The notes: generated from the sequence alone by a model not told the origin. DNA of 64,000 nt from Methylobacterium aquaticum (GCF_016804325.1 NZ_CP043627.1:6603001-6667000); one strand, 5' to 3'; positions 17,965-26,860 are shown, counted from the stretch's first letter. Translations and numbers: made by a program.

Positions 17965-18624
17965 TCAGTGAGGGACGACGCGGTGCGCCTCGTGGGCGAT
18001 GCGCCGCAGGGGCCGGGCCTCGCCGTCCAGCACCGGCGCCAGGCCGATCTGCCGGGCGAGCTGCACCAGGTCCTTGAGCCGGCCGGTCTTGGTCTTGCGG
18101 CGCAGGTTGAGCCGGTGGGTCTCGACGGTGCGCACGCTGACCGTGAGGCGGCGCGCCACCTCCTTGTTGCTGAAGCCGGCGGAGAGGAAGCGCAGCACCT
18201 CGGCCTCCCGCGGGGTGAGGCCCAGGCTCTCGGCGGCGGCCTCCGGGGCCGGTGTCTCCGCCTCGCCCTCGTGCAGCGGCAGCCCGTGGGCGAGCGCCAG
18301 GATCGTCGCGCAGATGTCCTGCGGGGGGGCGCAGCGCGCCACGAAGGCGTCGGCGCCGGCGGCGACGAGCCGGCCGATCCCGGCGGCGTCGGCGGCCTTG
18401 AACGCCACCAGGATCCGGGCCTCCGGCGCCCGCTCACGCAAGGCGGCCACGGCCTCCGGGCCGTATTCGGGTGCGAAGGCCAGGACGACGCAGGTCGTGC
18501 CTGCATCCTCCAGCTCCTCCTCGCCCACCGTGCGCAGGGCCGGGCTGTGTTCCAGCGTCGCCCGGAAGGAGGCGCCGAGATCCGACGGCTCGTTGATGAT
18601 CAGAACCCTGGCGGCGTCACTCAT
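17965..18624 (-). CDS. LuxR-type regulator with degenerate receiver domain
   Basis: This 219-aa protein has an N-terminal domain with receiver-like strands (RVLIINEPSD, TCVVLAFAPE, ARILVAFKAADA, AGADAFVARC) and a C-terminal LuxR/FixJ helix-turn-helix at about 134-195 (LTPREAEVLRFLSAGFSNKEVARRL). The receiver has no aspartate at the expected phosphorylation strand (LAFAPEYG) and the conserved lysine is replaced by arginine, so control by classical phosphorylation is unlikely. The ATG at 18624 has GGAGG about nine bases upstream; a longer frame to 18735 is less likely. Target genes are unknown. Confidence 0.87.
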   Translation of the reverse strand: MSDAARVLIINEPSDLGASFRATLEHSPALRTVGEEELEDAGTTCVVLAFAPEYGPEAVAALRERAPEARILVAFKAADAAGIGRLVAAGADAFVARCAPPQDICATILALAHGLPLHEGEAETPAPEAAAESLGLTPREAEVLRFLSAGFSNKEVARRLTVSVRTVETHRLNLRRKTKTGRLKDLVQLARQIGLAPVLDGEARPLRRIAHEAHRVVPH

Positions 18625-18959
18625 GCCGTTTGCCTCCGTCCCAGCGCGATACAGGCGCGGTGTCCATGGAGGAGACGGATCAAGCCCCGTTCCACTTCCG
18701 CCGAGGAGGGCGGCCGCGGATGGACTTTGCGGCATCGGTACGGCGCGCCCGAGGGGCGGAATGCCTAGGTAGACCGACTCCGCGGCAGGATGTCGCGAGA
18801 GTCTGGCCGAAGGGGGCCCGCGACCAGGGCGGCACGCCGCGGGAATCCGGACCAGTTTGGAACGCGGGCCTCGGTATTTTCCCGCATTGGGTCAGGCCGG
18901 GATGGCGCGCCGACGAGCCGGAGGGGGTGGGCTCCCTGACGGCGCGACCCACCCGTGTC

Positions 18960-19862
18960 TCACCCCGCCCGCGCCAGGATCAGGTCGGTGGCCGCCGAGA
19001 CGACCCGGTTGCGGCCGGTGCTCTTGGCCTCGTAGAGGGCGATGTCGGCGCGCTTGAGCAGGCCGCCGACGGTCTCGCCCTCCGACCAGGCGCTGACGCC
19101 GAAGCTCGCGGTGAGCTGCACCGGGCCGCGCTGGCCCTTGAAGCGCAGCTGCGTGCAGCGCAGCCGCAGGCGCCCGGCGGCGGCCTCGGCTTCCTCCAGG
19201 GTACGTCCCGGCAGCGCCAGGGCGAATTCCTCGCCGCCGATGCGCCCGGCGACGCCGCCGGCCTCCGTCAGCAGCTCGGCGGCGACGCCCCGGATCGCCG
19301 TGTCGCCGACATCGTGGCCGTGCTGGTCGTTGATGGTCTTGAAGTGGTCGATGTCGACCACGACCATCCCCACCCGGCCGTGGGCGCCGGCCCGGTCGGT
19401 CATGTCGCCGACCCGTTGCAGGAAGGCGCGGCGGTTGAGGAGCCCGGTCAGCGCGTCGGTCTCGGCGAGGCGAATCAGCTCCCGCTGCATCCCGGTCATC
19501 CGCTCGGCGGCGCGCAGGCGGGCATAGAGCTCTTCCGGGCTCGGCGGCTTGTCGATGAAGTCGTCCGAGCCGCTGTCCAGAGCCTCCGACAGGTTGCGGG
19601 CGTTGCGGGCCGACGACATGGTGATGATGTAGAGCGGCCGATGCGCATCCGCGAGCAGCCGGGCCGACCAGCACAGCTCCAGGCCGCCGAGGGGGCGGAC
19701 CTCGAGGCTGGTGATCAAGGCGGTGACCGACGCGTTGTCGGTGACGAAATCGAGCGCCTCGCGCGAATCCGTGAACGCGTCCACGGTATGGCCGCGGGGC
19801 GTCAGGAGCCCGCTGATGACCTTGAGCACCACCCGGCTCGGATCGACGACGACGATGTGCAT
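18960..19862 (-). CDS. Response-regulator-like diguanylate cyclase (REC-GGEEF)
   Basis: This 300-aa soluble protein joins a receiver domain (1-115) to a GGDEF-family cyclase domain (about 130-295) with GGEEF at 209-213, an accepted active variant that should make cyclic-di-GMP. In the receiver, Asp7 and Lys105 are present but the phosphoacceptor position holds Ser52 (ALITSLEVRP), so activation may not use phosphorylation at that site. The ATG at 19862 lies divergent from a small conserved gene. The 335-bp gap between this gene and the LuxR-type gene (18625-18959) contains nothing I can call. Confidence 0.9.
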   Translation of the reverse strand: MHIVVVDPSRVVLKVISGLLTPRGHTVDAFTDSREALDFVTDNASVTALITSLEVRPLGGLELCWSARLLADAHRPLYIITMSSARNARNLSEALDSGSDDFIDKPPSPEELYARLRAAERMTGMQRELIRLAETDALTGLLNRRAFLQRVGDMTDRAGAHGRVGMVVVDIDHFKTINDQHGHDVGDTAIRGVAAELLTEAGGVAGRIGGEEFALALPGRTLEEAEAAAGRLRLRCTQLRFKGQRGPVQLTASFGVSAWSEGETVGGLLKRADIALYEAKSTGRNRVVSAATDLILARAG

Positions 19863-19964
19863 GGCGCCCCCAGGCAGGAGGATGGACCCCCGCTTCCCGC
19901 GACGATCTTGGGCGCGAAGGTTTAACGCCGCCTCAAGACAGCCTACGCGGGCGGCGATCTTACC

Positions 19965-20294
19965 GTGACGGCGCGCAAGACTGTTCCGACCACGCCGGAC
20001 GGGCGCTACATCGTGGTGCGCGGGCGGCTGTGGCGCCGCTCCGACCCAGGCCTGACGGCCGAGCGGCGCGAGGCCCTGGTGCAGGACCTGATGCGGGCCC
20101 GCCGCGCGGTCCGCGCCGCCAAGGGGGAGGGCGGTGCGGCCCTGGCGAGCGCCCGCGCGGCGGTCGATGCGGCCAAGCACGGCCTGGGCGAGCGGGGACC
20201 CCCCTGGTGGACCGACGGGGCGCCCGACTACAACCGGCACCTCGCCCGCAACACGCCCTATGCGGCGTGGTTCGCGGGCCTCGACGAAGGCTGA
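19965..20294 (+). CDS. Small conserved hypothetical protein
   Basis: This 109-aa soluble protein has a GTG start at 19965. It begins TPDGRYIVVRGRLWRRSDP, has an alanine/arginine-rich helical middle and ends with GPPWWTDGAPDYNRHLARN. I recognise the pattern as a conserved alphaproteobacterial hypothetical but know no function. Coding character is supported by consistent high third-position GC and by its tight fit between two leftward genes (stop four bases before the end of the IclR gene). Confidence 0.72.
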   Translation: MTARKTVPTTPDGRYIVVRGRLWRRSDPGLTAERREALVQDLMRARRAVRAAKGEGGAALASARAAVDAAKHGLGERGPPWWTDGAPDYNRHLARNTPYAAWFAGLDEG

Positions 20295-20298
20295 GCCC

Positions 20299-21153
20299 TC
20301 AATCGACGATGCCCAGCGCGCGCATCCGCTCGACCGTCTCCACCAGCTTCGGCCCGGTATCCTTGCGCAGCACCTCCTCGGTGAGCAGGAAGGCCGGGCC
20401 GCTGATGTTGAGGGCGAAGTGGCCCCGTCCGCCGGGGGCCTGGATCGGGGCGGCGACGGCGTTGATGTCCTGGTGCCAGATGCCGATGCCGACGCAGAAG
20501 CCGTGCTCGGCGATCTCGGCGGCGCAGCGGCGATAGGTCTGCTCCAGCCGCCCCGCATCGGCGCCGTCGCGGCGCAGGCGGGTCATCAGCGCGGTGCGCT
20601 CCGCCTCGTCGAGGCTCGACAGGGTCGCCATGCCCATGGCGCTGCGGGCGAGCGGCAGGCGGTAGCCGACCTCGCTCGACAGCACGATGCGCTGGCCCTC
20701 GCCGCGCCAGAGCTGGACGTAGACGCTCGACAGCCCGTCGAGGAGGCCGAGCGCCACGTGCGCCTGCACGGCGGTGGCGAGATCCTGCAGGAACGGCTTC
20801 ACCATCTGCGGGAACGAGTTCTGGCGCAGGAAGGCGGAACTCAGCGCCAGCACCGCGGGCCCGAGGCCGTAGCGCTCCCCCTCCGGGTCGTGCACCAGGT
20901 AGCCGAGGGAAAGCAGCGTGTGGGTCAGGCGCGAGACGGTGGGCTTCGGCAGGCCGGTGCGGGACGCGATCTCGCGGTTGCCCAGCATCTCGGCCGCGTC
21001 CCGGAAGGCGCGCAGGACCTGGAGCCCGCGGGCGAGCGCGGTGACGAATTGCCGGTCGCCGTCCTCCGGCTCGGCTGGATTCCGACCGATCGGGCTTTCG
21101 ACGATCGTGTCCTGCGTGATCGCTTTGGCGCGCGCCGCCACCGCCTGTGCCAT
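20299..21153 (-). CDS. IclR-family transcriptional regulator
   Basis: This 284-aa regulator has an N-terminal winged helix (VTALARGLQVLRAF, EIASRTGLPKPTVSRLTHTL) and a C-terminal effector domain with the usual GLLDGLSSVYVQ, RLPLARSAMGMA and GFCVGIGIWHQDINAVAAPI stretches. ATG at 21153 is preceded by a GGGAGGGAGG site; the frame opens further upstream to 21261 but without such a site. It is divergent from the Liv-type transporter and most likely controls it in response to the imported compound or a breakdown product. Two TTTCGCG direct repeats lie in the shared intergenic region. Confidence 0.92.
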   Translation of the reverse strand: MAQAVAARAKAITQDTIVESPIGRNPAEPEDGDRQFVTALARGLQVLRAFRDAAEMLGNREIASRTGLPKPTVSRLTHTLLSLGYLVHDPEGERYGLGPAVLALSSAFLRQNSFPQMVKPFLQDLATAVQAHVALGLLDGLSSVYVQLWRGEGQRIVLSSEVGYRLPLARSAMGMATLSSLDEAERTALMTRLRRDGADAGRLEQTYRRCAAEIAEHGFCVGIGIWHQDINAVAAPIQAPGGRGHFALNISGPAFLLTEEVLRKDTGPKLVETVERMRALGIVD

Positions 21154-21240
21154 GCTGCCGCCTCCCTCCCGCGCCCTGTCGCCGAGCCTCTCGTCCGGGC
21201 CGTCCCTAGGGTGACGGCACGGCGCCGGCTCGGCAACATG

Positions 21241-21267
21241 TTTCGCGATGCGGATCGTCATTTCGCG
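21241..21267. promoter_or_regulatory. Two TTTCGCG direct repeats in the iclR/liv intergenic region
   Basis: TTTCGCG occurs at 21241-21247 and 21261-21267, start to start 20 bp (about two helical turns), between the divergent IclR regulator and the transporter operon. In-phase spacing is compatible with a regulator binding site, possibly for the IclR protein itself. This is positional inference only. Confidence 0.35.
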
Positions 21268-21381
21268 TCTTGACCGGCCCCGGATGGGGAGGCACTGTCA
21301 GTCCAAGGGGGCAAAGGACCCCGGGCGATGCCGAATACGGCGCGCTGCAAGAACTCGGGAACGCCATTCCAGGAGGACGCC

Positions 21382-22620
21382 TTGGTCAAGACCCTCGCGC
21401 GCATCACGGCCGCCGGCCTCATGGCCCTGGCGGCCTCGACTGCGCTCGCCGCGCCGATGAGCCTGAAGATCGCCTTCGTCGATCCGCTCTCCGGCGGCGG
21501 GGCCAGCACCGGCGAGGCCGGGCTGAAGACCTTCCAGTTCATGGCCGACCAGCTCAACGCCAAGAACGCCGACCTCAAGTTCGAGGTGATGGGCTACGAC
21601 AACAAGCTCAACCCGCAGGAGAGCCTGGTCCAGCTCCAGAAGGCGATCGATTCCGGCGCCCGCGTGGTGGTGCAGGGCAACGGCTCCTCGGTCGGCGCCG
21701 CGCTGATCGATTTCGTCGGCAAGTACAACGATCGCAATCCCGGCAAGGAGATCCTGTATCTCAACTATGCCGCGGTCGATCCGGCGCTGACAAACGCCAA
21801 GTGCAATTACTGGCACTTCCGGTTCGATGCCAATTCCGACATCAAGATGGCGGCCCTGACCAACTACATCAAGGGCAAGCCGGAGATCAAGAAGGTCTAC
21901 CTCATCAACCAGGACTACTCGCACGGCCAGGCGGTGCGTGCGGCAGCGAGGGCGATGCTGAAGGAGAAGCGGCCCGACATCCAGATCGTCGGCGACGAGG
22001 TGGCGCCGCTGCAGAAGGTCAACGACTTCTCGCCCTACATCGCCAAGATCAAGGCGTCCGGCGCCGACACGGTGATCACCGGCAACTGGGCGCAGGACAT
22101 GGCGCTCCTGCTCAAGGCCGCTGGCGATGCCGGGCTCCAGGCCCATTTCTACACCTATTACGGCGGCGGCAGCGGCGGTCCGACTGCGATCAAGCAGGCC
22201 AACCTCCCCGACCGGGTGTTCCAGATCTCCGAGGGCTACGCCAACATCGACTACAAGCCCGGCCACGACTTCGAGACCGCCTTCCGCGCCAAGACCGGCC
22301 AGGAACTGACCTATCCGCGGGTCGTCAACCTGATGAACGTGCTGGCCAAGGCGACGCTTGCCGCCAAGTCGACCGATCCGAAGGCCATCGCCAAGGCGAT
22401 GGATTCGATCCACCAGGACACGCTCTACGGCAAGGACAGCTTCATCCGTCCGGACGATCACCAGATCTTCCAGCCGATCTACATCTCGCGCTTCGGGCCC
22501 GTCGACACATCGAAGGTCCTCGACAGCGAGAATACCGGCTGGGGCTGGACCGGCGACGGCGTGGTCGAGGCCAAGGACACCCTGCTGCCGACGACCTGCA
22601 AGATGGACCGGCCGAGCTGA
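21382..22620 (+). CDS. Branched-chain amino acid-type ABC transporter substrate-binding protein
   Basis: This periplasmic binding protein (LivJ/LivK-like, Peripla_BP_6) feeds the membrane and ATPase genes downstream. I place the start at the TTG at 21382 because a perfect AGGAGG (21371-21376) precedes it by five bases and the product then begins with a classical signal peptide (TLARITAAGLMALAASTALAA). The alternative ATG at 21328 adds 18 unlikely residues. The mature part has the typical SLKIAFVDPLSGGGASTGEAG start and VYLINQDYSHGQ. The ligand may be an amino acid, amide, or aromatic/short-chain acid; families of this kind with IclR control often import catabolic substrates. Confidence 0.92.
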   Translation: MVKTLARITAAGLMALAASTALAAPMSLKIAFVDPLSGGGASTGEAGLKTFQFMADQLNAKNADLKFEVMGYDNKLNPQESLVQLQKAIDSGARVVVQGNGSSVGAALIDFVGKYNDRNPGKEILYLNYAAVDPALTNAKCNYWHFRFDANSDIKMAALTNYIKGKPEIKKVYLINQDYSHGQAVRAAARAMLKEKRPDIQIVGDEVAPLQKVNDFSPYIAKIKASGADTVITGNWAQDMALLLKAAGDAGLQAHFYTYYGGGSGGPTAIKQANLPDRVFQISEGYANIDYKPGHDFETAFRAKTGQELTYPRVVNLMNVLAKATLAAKSTDPKAIAKAMDSIHQDTLYGKDSFIRPDDHQIFQPIYISRFGPVDTSKVLDSENTGWGWTGDGVVEAKDTLLPTTCKMDRPS

Positions 22621-22680
22621 GGCCAAAGGCAAGGCGCCTCGATCGGCTGGGGCTTCAGGAACCCTGTGCACGTTGAGCTT

Positions 22681-22821
22681 TCCCAATCCACGACCTCATC
22701 CTGAGGTGCCGCGTAGCGGCCTCGAAGGGGGGCTCCAGATGTCGCTGCGATTCCTGGAGCCCTCCTTCAAGGTCAGTCCATCTCGATGGACTGACACCTC
22801 AGGATGAGGTTGTGGGTGGGA
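22681..22821. repeat. Family A palindromic intergenic repeat, copy 2
   Basis: An element of about 140 bp with the outer pair CCTCATCCTGAGGTG / CACCTCAGGATGAGG and the inner pair GGGCTCCAG / CTGGAGCCC. It matches copies at 9298-9448 and 38358-38501. As with copy 1, it sits directly after a solute-binding-protein gene and before the rest of the same transporter operon. The remaining 200 bp up to 23024 hold no gene. Confidence 0.88.
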
Positions 22822-23023
22822 GTGGCAGGTGCGGCGGCCCGGCCACGTTGTCGTAGACTGCGTCCCATCCTCTGACGGTGCCAAGCGACCGGCTCGGCGT
22901 TGAGATTTGGAGATCGATCAACGGATTGATGCGTCGGCATCTCAGGCCGTTGGCATAAGTCCGGCGGGTGCCTCCCGCCACGCATCCGCCCTTTCGGCAC
23001 CCCGCACCGGCAGGAGATCCCGC

Positions 23024-23977
23024 GTGCTCGAACTCGTCATCATCTCGACGCTGAACGGCGTGCTCTACGGGATGCTGCTCTTCCTGATGGCGAGCGGCCT
23101 GACCCTGATCTTCAGCATGATGGGCGTGCTCAACTTCGCCCATGCCAGCTTCTACATGCTGGGCGCGTTCTTCGGCTACCAGATCAGCAAGTTCACCGGG
23201 TTCTGGATCGGCCTCGTCGCCGCGCCGATCGTGGTCGGCGGGATCGGGGCGCTGGTCGAGCGCTACGGCCTGCGCAACGTCCACCGTCACGGCCACGTCC
23301 CGGAACTGCTCTTCACCTTCGGCCTCGCCTACGTGATCGAGGAGGTGGTGCAGATGGTGTGGGGCAAGCTGCCGGTCGATTACCGGGTGCCGGCCGCGCT
23401 CGACTTCCCGGCCTTCACGGTCTTCGGCACCAACTACCCGGCCTACAAGCTGTTCATGCTGGTGATCTCGGTCGCGATCTTCATCGCCCTGCTGGTGGCG
23501 CTCACCCGCACCCGGGTCGGGCTGATCATCCAGGCGGCGCTGACCCATCCCAACATGGTGGCGATGCTTGGCCACGACGTGCCGAAGGTGTTCATGCTGG
23601 TCTTCGGCGTCGGCACGGGCTTGGCCGCGGTGGCGGGCGTCATCGCCGGGCCGGCTCTGGTGACGCAGGCCAACATGGCGGGCCTGCTCGGGCCGATCCT
23701 GTTCGTGGTCGTGGTGGTGGGGGGGCTGGGCTCCCTCACCGGCGCCTTCGCGGCCTCGCTGCTGATCGGGCTGATCCAGACCTTCGCCATCTCCCTCGAC
23801 GTCTCGGTCGCCAGCGTCCTGCAATCGCTGGGCATCGACGCCGCGCCCTCGGGTGGCGTGCTCGGCGACCTGTGGAACGTGACCATCGCCCAGATCGGGC
23901 CGATCATCCCCTATCTCCTGCTGGTCCTCGTGCTGATCGCGCGGCCGACCGGCCTGCTCGGGAACCGCGAAGCATGA
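23024..23977 (+). CDS. livH: Branched-chain amino acid-type ABC transporter permease (LivH-like)
   Basis: This 317-aa inner-membrane permease belongs to the LivH group. The GTG at 23024 follows AGGAGA and gives an N-terminus (LELVIISTLNGVLYGMLLFL) that aligns with LivH; the frame opens earlier at 22907 without support. Eight or so hydrophobic segments are visible, with the conserved LTLIFSMMGVLNFAHASFYMLGAF and GGLGSLTGAF stretches. Its stop overlaps the start of the LivM-like gene (ATGA). Confidence 0.93.
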   Translation: MLELVIISTLNGVLYGMLLFLMASGLTLIFSMMGVLNFAHASFYMLGAFFGYQISKFTGFWIGLVAAPIVVGGIGALVERYGLRNVHRHGHVPELLFTFGLAYVIEEVVQMVWGKLPVDYRVPAALDFPAFTVFGTNYPAYKLFMLVISVAIFIALLVALTRTRVGLIIQAALTHPNMVAMLGHDVPKVFMLVFGVGTGLAAVAGVIAGPALVTQANMAGLLGPILFVVVVVGGLGSLTGAFAASLLIGLIQTFAISLDVSVASVLQSLGIDAAPSGGVLGDLWNVTIAQIGPIIPYLLLVLVLIARPTGLLGNREA

Positions 23978-25302
23978 GCGACCTCGCCGACATCGCGCCG
24001 TCCGGGTCCTTCGCGCAGGCAGGCCCCCGCCCGTCGATCCGACCGAAAGGCGCCGGCCTCGCCGCGCAGGTGCTGCCCTGGCTCGCGGCGGCCGGAATCC
24101 TCGTCGCGGCGCCGCTGATCTTCACCAGCGGCACCGCGCTGACCATGATGAGCCTGATGGGCATCATGGTGGTGTTCTCGCTGTCCTACAACATGCTGCT
24201 CGGCCAGACCGGGCTCCTGTCCTTCGGCCACGCGGTCTATTACGGCCTGGGCGCCTTCTTCACCGTCCACGCGATGAACGTGGTCGCGCTCAACCGCCTG
24301 CCGATCCCGCTGCCGCTGATGCCGCTCGTCGGCGGGCTCGCCGGCCTCGCCTTCGGCATCCTGTTCGGGGCGATCTCGACGAAGCGCGCCGGCACCGTCT
24401 TCGCCATGATCTCGCTCGGCATCGCCGAGCTGGTCTCGTCGGGCTCGCACATCCTGCACAGCTTCTTCGGCGGCGAGGAGGGCATCACCGCCAACCGCAC
24501 CAAGATGCTGCGCGTGTTCGATCTCAGCTTCGGGCCGCAGATCCAGGTCTATTACCTGATCGCCGTCTGGTGCCTGATCTGCGCGATCGCGATGTACGCC
24601 ATCACCCGCACGCCGCTCGGGAGGTTGTGCAACGCCGTGCGCGAGAACCCCGAGCGGGTCGAGTTCCTGGGCTACGAGCCGCAGGCGATCCGCATCACCG
24701 CCTTCTGTCTGTCCGCGATGTTCGCCGGCGTCGCCGGGGCGCTGGCGGCGATCAACTTCGAGATCGCCAACTCGGCCTATCTCGGGGTGCACCAGTCCGG
24801 CGTGGTCCTGCTCGCGACCTTCATCGGCGGCATCGGCACCTTCATCGGCCCGGTCGTCGGCGCCGTGGTGGTGACGCTGCTCCAGGTGTCGCTCAGCGAC
24901 CTGACGGAGGTCTGGCAGCTCTATTTCGGGCTCCTGTTCATCGCCATCGTGATGTTCGCCCCCGGCGGCATCGCGGGGCTTGCCCTCATGCACGGCCCGC
25001 TCCTGCGCGCCGGCACCGCGCAGCGCCTCCTGCCGGCCTACCTGCTGGCGCTCGGGCCGTTCCTGCTGCTGCTGGCGGGCGTGATCGCGCTGATCGAGAT
25101 GGCGTTCCGGATGCTGGTCAAGGCGAGCGACGGGACCGAGATGAGCCTGATCGGCATCCCCTTCGACGCCGCCCATCTCCTGCCCTGGTGTGTGGCCGCC
25201 GCGCTGGCGGTCGGCGGCGGGCTCGCCCTGCGGGCCGTGCTGCCGCGGGTGAATGCCGCCTGGCACGAGGCCTCCGACGCCGCCAAGGAGAAACTCGCAT
25301 GA
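23974..25302 (+). CDS. livM: Branched-chain amino acid-type ABC transporter permease (LivM-like) with C-terminal extension
   Basis: This 442-aa permease is the second channel subunit. The core (to about residue 340) is LivM-like, with SLSYNMLLGQTGLLSFGHAV and FIGGIGTFIGPVVGA. It is longer than a usual LivM of roughly 300-350 residues: residues 345-442 form an extra tail with two more hydrophobic segments (about 353-375 and 400-420) and a charged end. ATG at 23974 overlaps the livH stop; its own stop overlaps the LivG-like start, so translation is coupled along the operon. Confidence 0.93.
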   Translation: MSDLADIAPSGSFAQAGPRPSIRPKGAGLAAQVLPWLAAAGILVAAPLIFTSGTALTMMSLMGIMVVFSLSYNMLLGQTGLLSFGHAVYYGLGAFFTVHAMNVVALNRLPIPLPLMPLVGGLAGLAFGILFGAISTKRAGTVFAMISLGIAELVSSGSHILHSFFGGEEGITANRTKMLRVFDLSFGPQIQVYYLIAVWCLICAIAMYAITRTPLGRLCNAVRENPERVEFLGYEPQAIRITAFCLSAMFAGVAGALAAINFEIANSAYLGVHQSGVVLLATFIGGIGTFIGPVVGAVVVTLLQVSLSDLTEVWQLYFGLLFIAIVMFAPGGIAGLALMHGPLLRAGTAQRLLPAYLLALGPFLLLLAGVIALIEMAFRMLVKASDGTEMSLIGIPFDAAHLLPWCVAAALAVGGGLALRAVLPRVNAAWHEASDAAKEKLA

Positions 25303-26078
25303 ATCCCGCTGGCATGAGCGCCCCCGCGATCGAACTGTCCGGCGTCCACAAGAGCTTCGGCCCGGCCAAGATCATCAACGGCGTCGATCTCACCGTCCCG
25401 GTGGGCGAGCGCCACGCCATCATCGGGCCGAACGGCGCCGGCAAGTCGACCCTGTTCCACCTGATCAGCGGCCGCTTCGCGCCGACGAGCGGCACGATCA
25501 AGCTGGAAGGCCGCGACATCACCGGCTGGCGCCCGGCGGCGATCAACAAGGCCGGGCTCGCCCGCAGCTTCCAGGTCACCAACATCTTCCCCAAGCTCAG
25601 CGTGTGGGAGAACGTGCGCTGCGCGGTCCTGCGGGCGATGGGCCACGGCCCGTCCTTCTGGCGCGGGGTCGAAAACTTGCCGGGCGTCGCCGAGCGCACG
25701 GAGGAGATCCTCTCCCGCATCCGCCTCGGCCATCGCGCCTCGGTGGCGGCGGGGCTCCTGGCCTATGCCGACCAGCGGGCGCTCGAGATCGGCATCGCGA
25801 TCGCCAGCGACGCCAAGGTCATCCTGCTCGACGAACCGATGGCCGGCATGAGCCACAGCGAGAGCGAGCACGCGACCCAGCTGATCCGCGAGGTCACCAC
25901 GGGCCGCACGCTGCTGATGGTCGAGCACGACATGGCGGTGGTGTTCGGGCTCGCCGACCGCATCTCGGTCCTGGTCTACGGCCGGATCATCGCCACCGAC
26001 ACGCCCGCCCGCATCCGGGAGAACCGCGCCGTGCAGGAAGCCTATCTTGGCGTCGCCACCGGGGAGGAGGCCGCGTGA
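25299..26078 (+). CDS. livG: Branched-chain amino acid-type ABC transporter ATP-binding protein (LivG-like)
   Basis: This 259-aa ATPase has Walker A GPNGAGKST at 43-51, the Q-loop in SFQVTNIFP, a LivG-style signature (LLAYADQRALEIG rather than canonical LSGGQ), Walker B VILLDEPMAGM and the switch histidine in MVEHDMAVV. ATG at 25299 overlaps the livM stop (ATGA). It works with the LivF-like partner, which carries an altered Walker A, so this subunit may hold the fully competent phosphate-binding loop. Confidence 0.94.
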   Translation: MNPAGMSAPAIELSGVHKSFGPAKIINGVDLTVPVGERHAIIGPNGAGKSTLFHLISGRFAPTSGTIKLEGRDITGWRPAAINKAGLARSFQVTNIFPKLSVWENVRCAVLRAMGHGPSFWRGVENLPGVAERTEEILSRIRLGHRASVAAGLLAYADQRALEIGIAIASDAKVILLDEPMAGMSHSESEHATQLIREVTTGRTLLMVEHDMAVVFGLADRISVLVYGRIIATDTPARIRENRAVQEAYLGVATGEEAA

Positions 26079-26815
26079 GCGCCGCCCTCGCAATGCCGGC
26101 GGTCTCGGCCGCTCCCGCCCTCCTCGAGGTCGAGGACCTGCACGCCTATTACGGCAAGAGCCACATCCTCCAGGGGGTGAGCTTCCGGGTCGGGGCCGGC
26201 GAGATCGTGTCGATCCTCGGCCGCAACGGGGTAGGGCGCTCGACGACGCTCAAGGCGATCATGGGCGACGTGCCGCCCCGCGGGCAGATCCGGTTCAAGG
26301 GTCAAGCCATCGCCGGCCTCAAGCCCTACGCGGTCGCCCGACGGGGCCTCGGCTACGTGCCGGAGGAGCGGGCGATCTTCCCCAAGCTCACGGTGCGGCA
26401 GAACCTGGCGCTCGGCGAGAAGAGCGGAAAGCGCGGCGGGCGCTGGTCCCATGCCGACATCTTCCGGCTGTTCCCGCGGCTGGAGGAGCGGATCGACACG
26501 CCCGGCGGCGTGCTCTCGGGCGGCGAGCAGCAGATGCTCACGATCTGCCGCACCCTGATGGGCGATCCCGACCTCATCATGATCGACGAGCCGACGGAAG
26601 GGCTGTCGCCCCAGATGGTCGCCCGCGTCGCCGAGATGATCGGCGAGATCGCGGCCCGCGGCGTGTCGGTGCTCCTGGTCGAGCAGAAGCTGACCATCGC
26701 CCTGAAGCTGTCGCAGCGCCTCTACGTGATGGGCCACGGCCACGTCGTGTTCGAGGGCACGCCGGCGGCGCTCTCCGCCAACGAGGCGGTGCGGCGGGAG
26801 TGGCTGGAGGTCTGA
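26075..26815 (+). CDS. livF: Branched-chain amino acid-type ABC transporter ATP-binding protein (LivF-like), Walker A Lys to Arg
   Basis: This 246-aa ATPase completes the transporter. It has signature LSGGEQQM, Walker B LIMIDEPTEGLSP and a C-terminal switch region where histidine is replaced by glutamine (LLVEQKL), as is usual in LivF. Its P-loop reads GRNGVGRST, with Arg55 in place of the invariant lysine. The start is GTG at 26075 overlapping the livG stop, with GGAGGAGG just upstream. The operon ends here; a strong hairpin follows. Confidence 0.93.
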   Translation: MSAALAMPAVSAAPALLEVEDLHAYYGKSHILQGVSFRVGAGEIVSILGRNGVGRSTTLKAIMGDVPPRGQIRFKGQAIAGLKPYAVARRGLGYVPEERAIFPKLTVRQNLALGEKSGKRGGRWSHADIFRLFPRLEERIDTPGGVLSGGEQQMLTICRTLMGDPDLIMIDEPTEGLSPQMVARVAEMIGEIAARGVSVLLVEQKLTIALKLSQRLYVMGHGHVVFEGTPAALSANEAVRREWLEV

Positions 26816-26860
26816 GGGCCGTTCACAGGACACTGCGCGGGCAGGCGCGACGGCCGAGAG

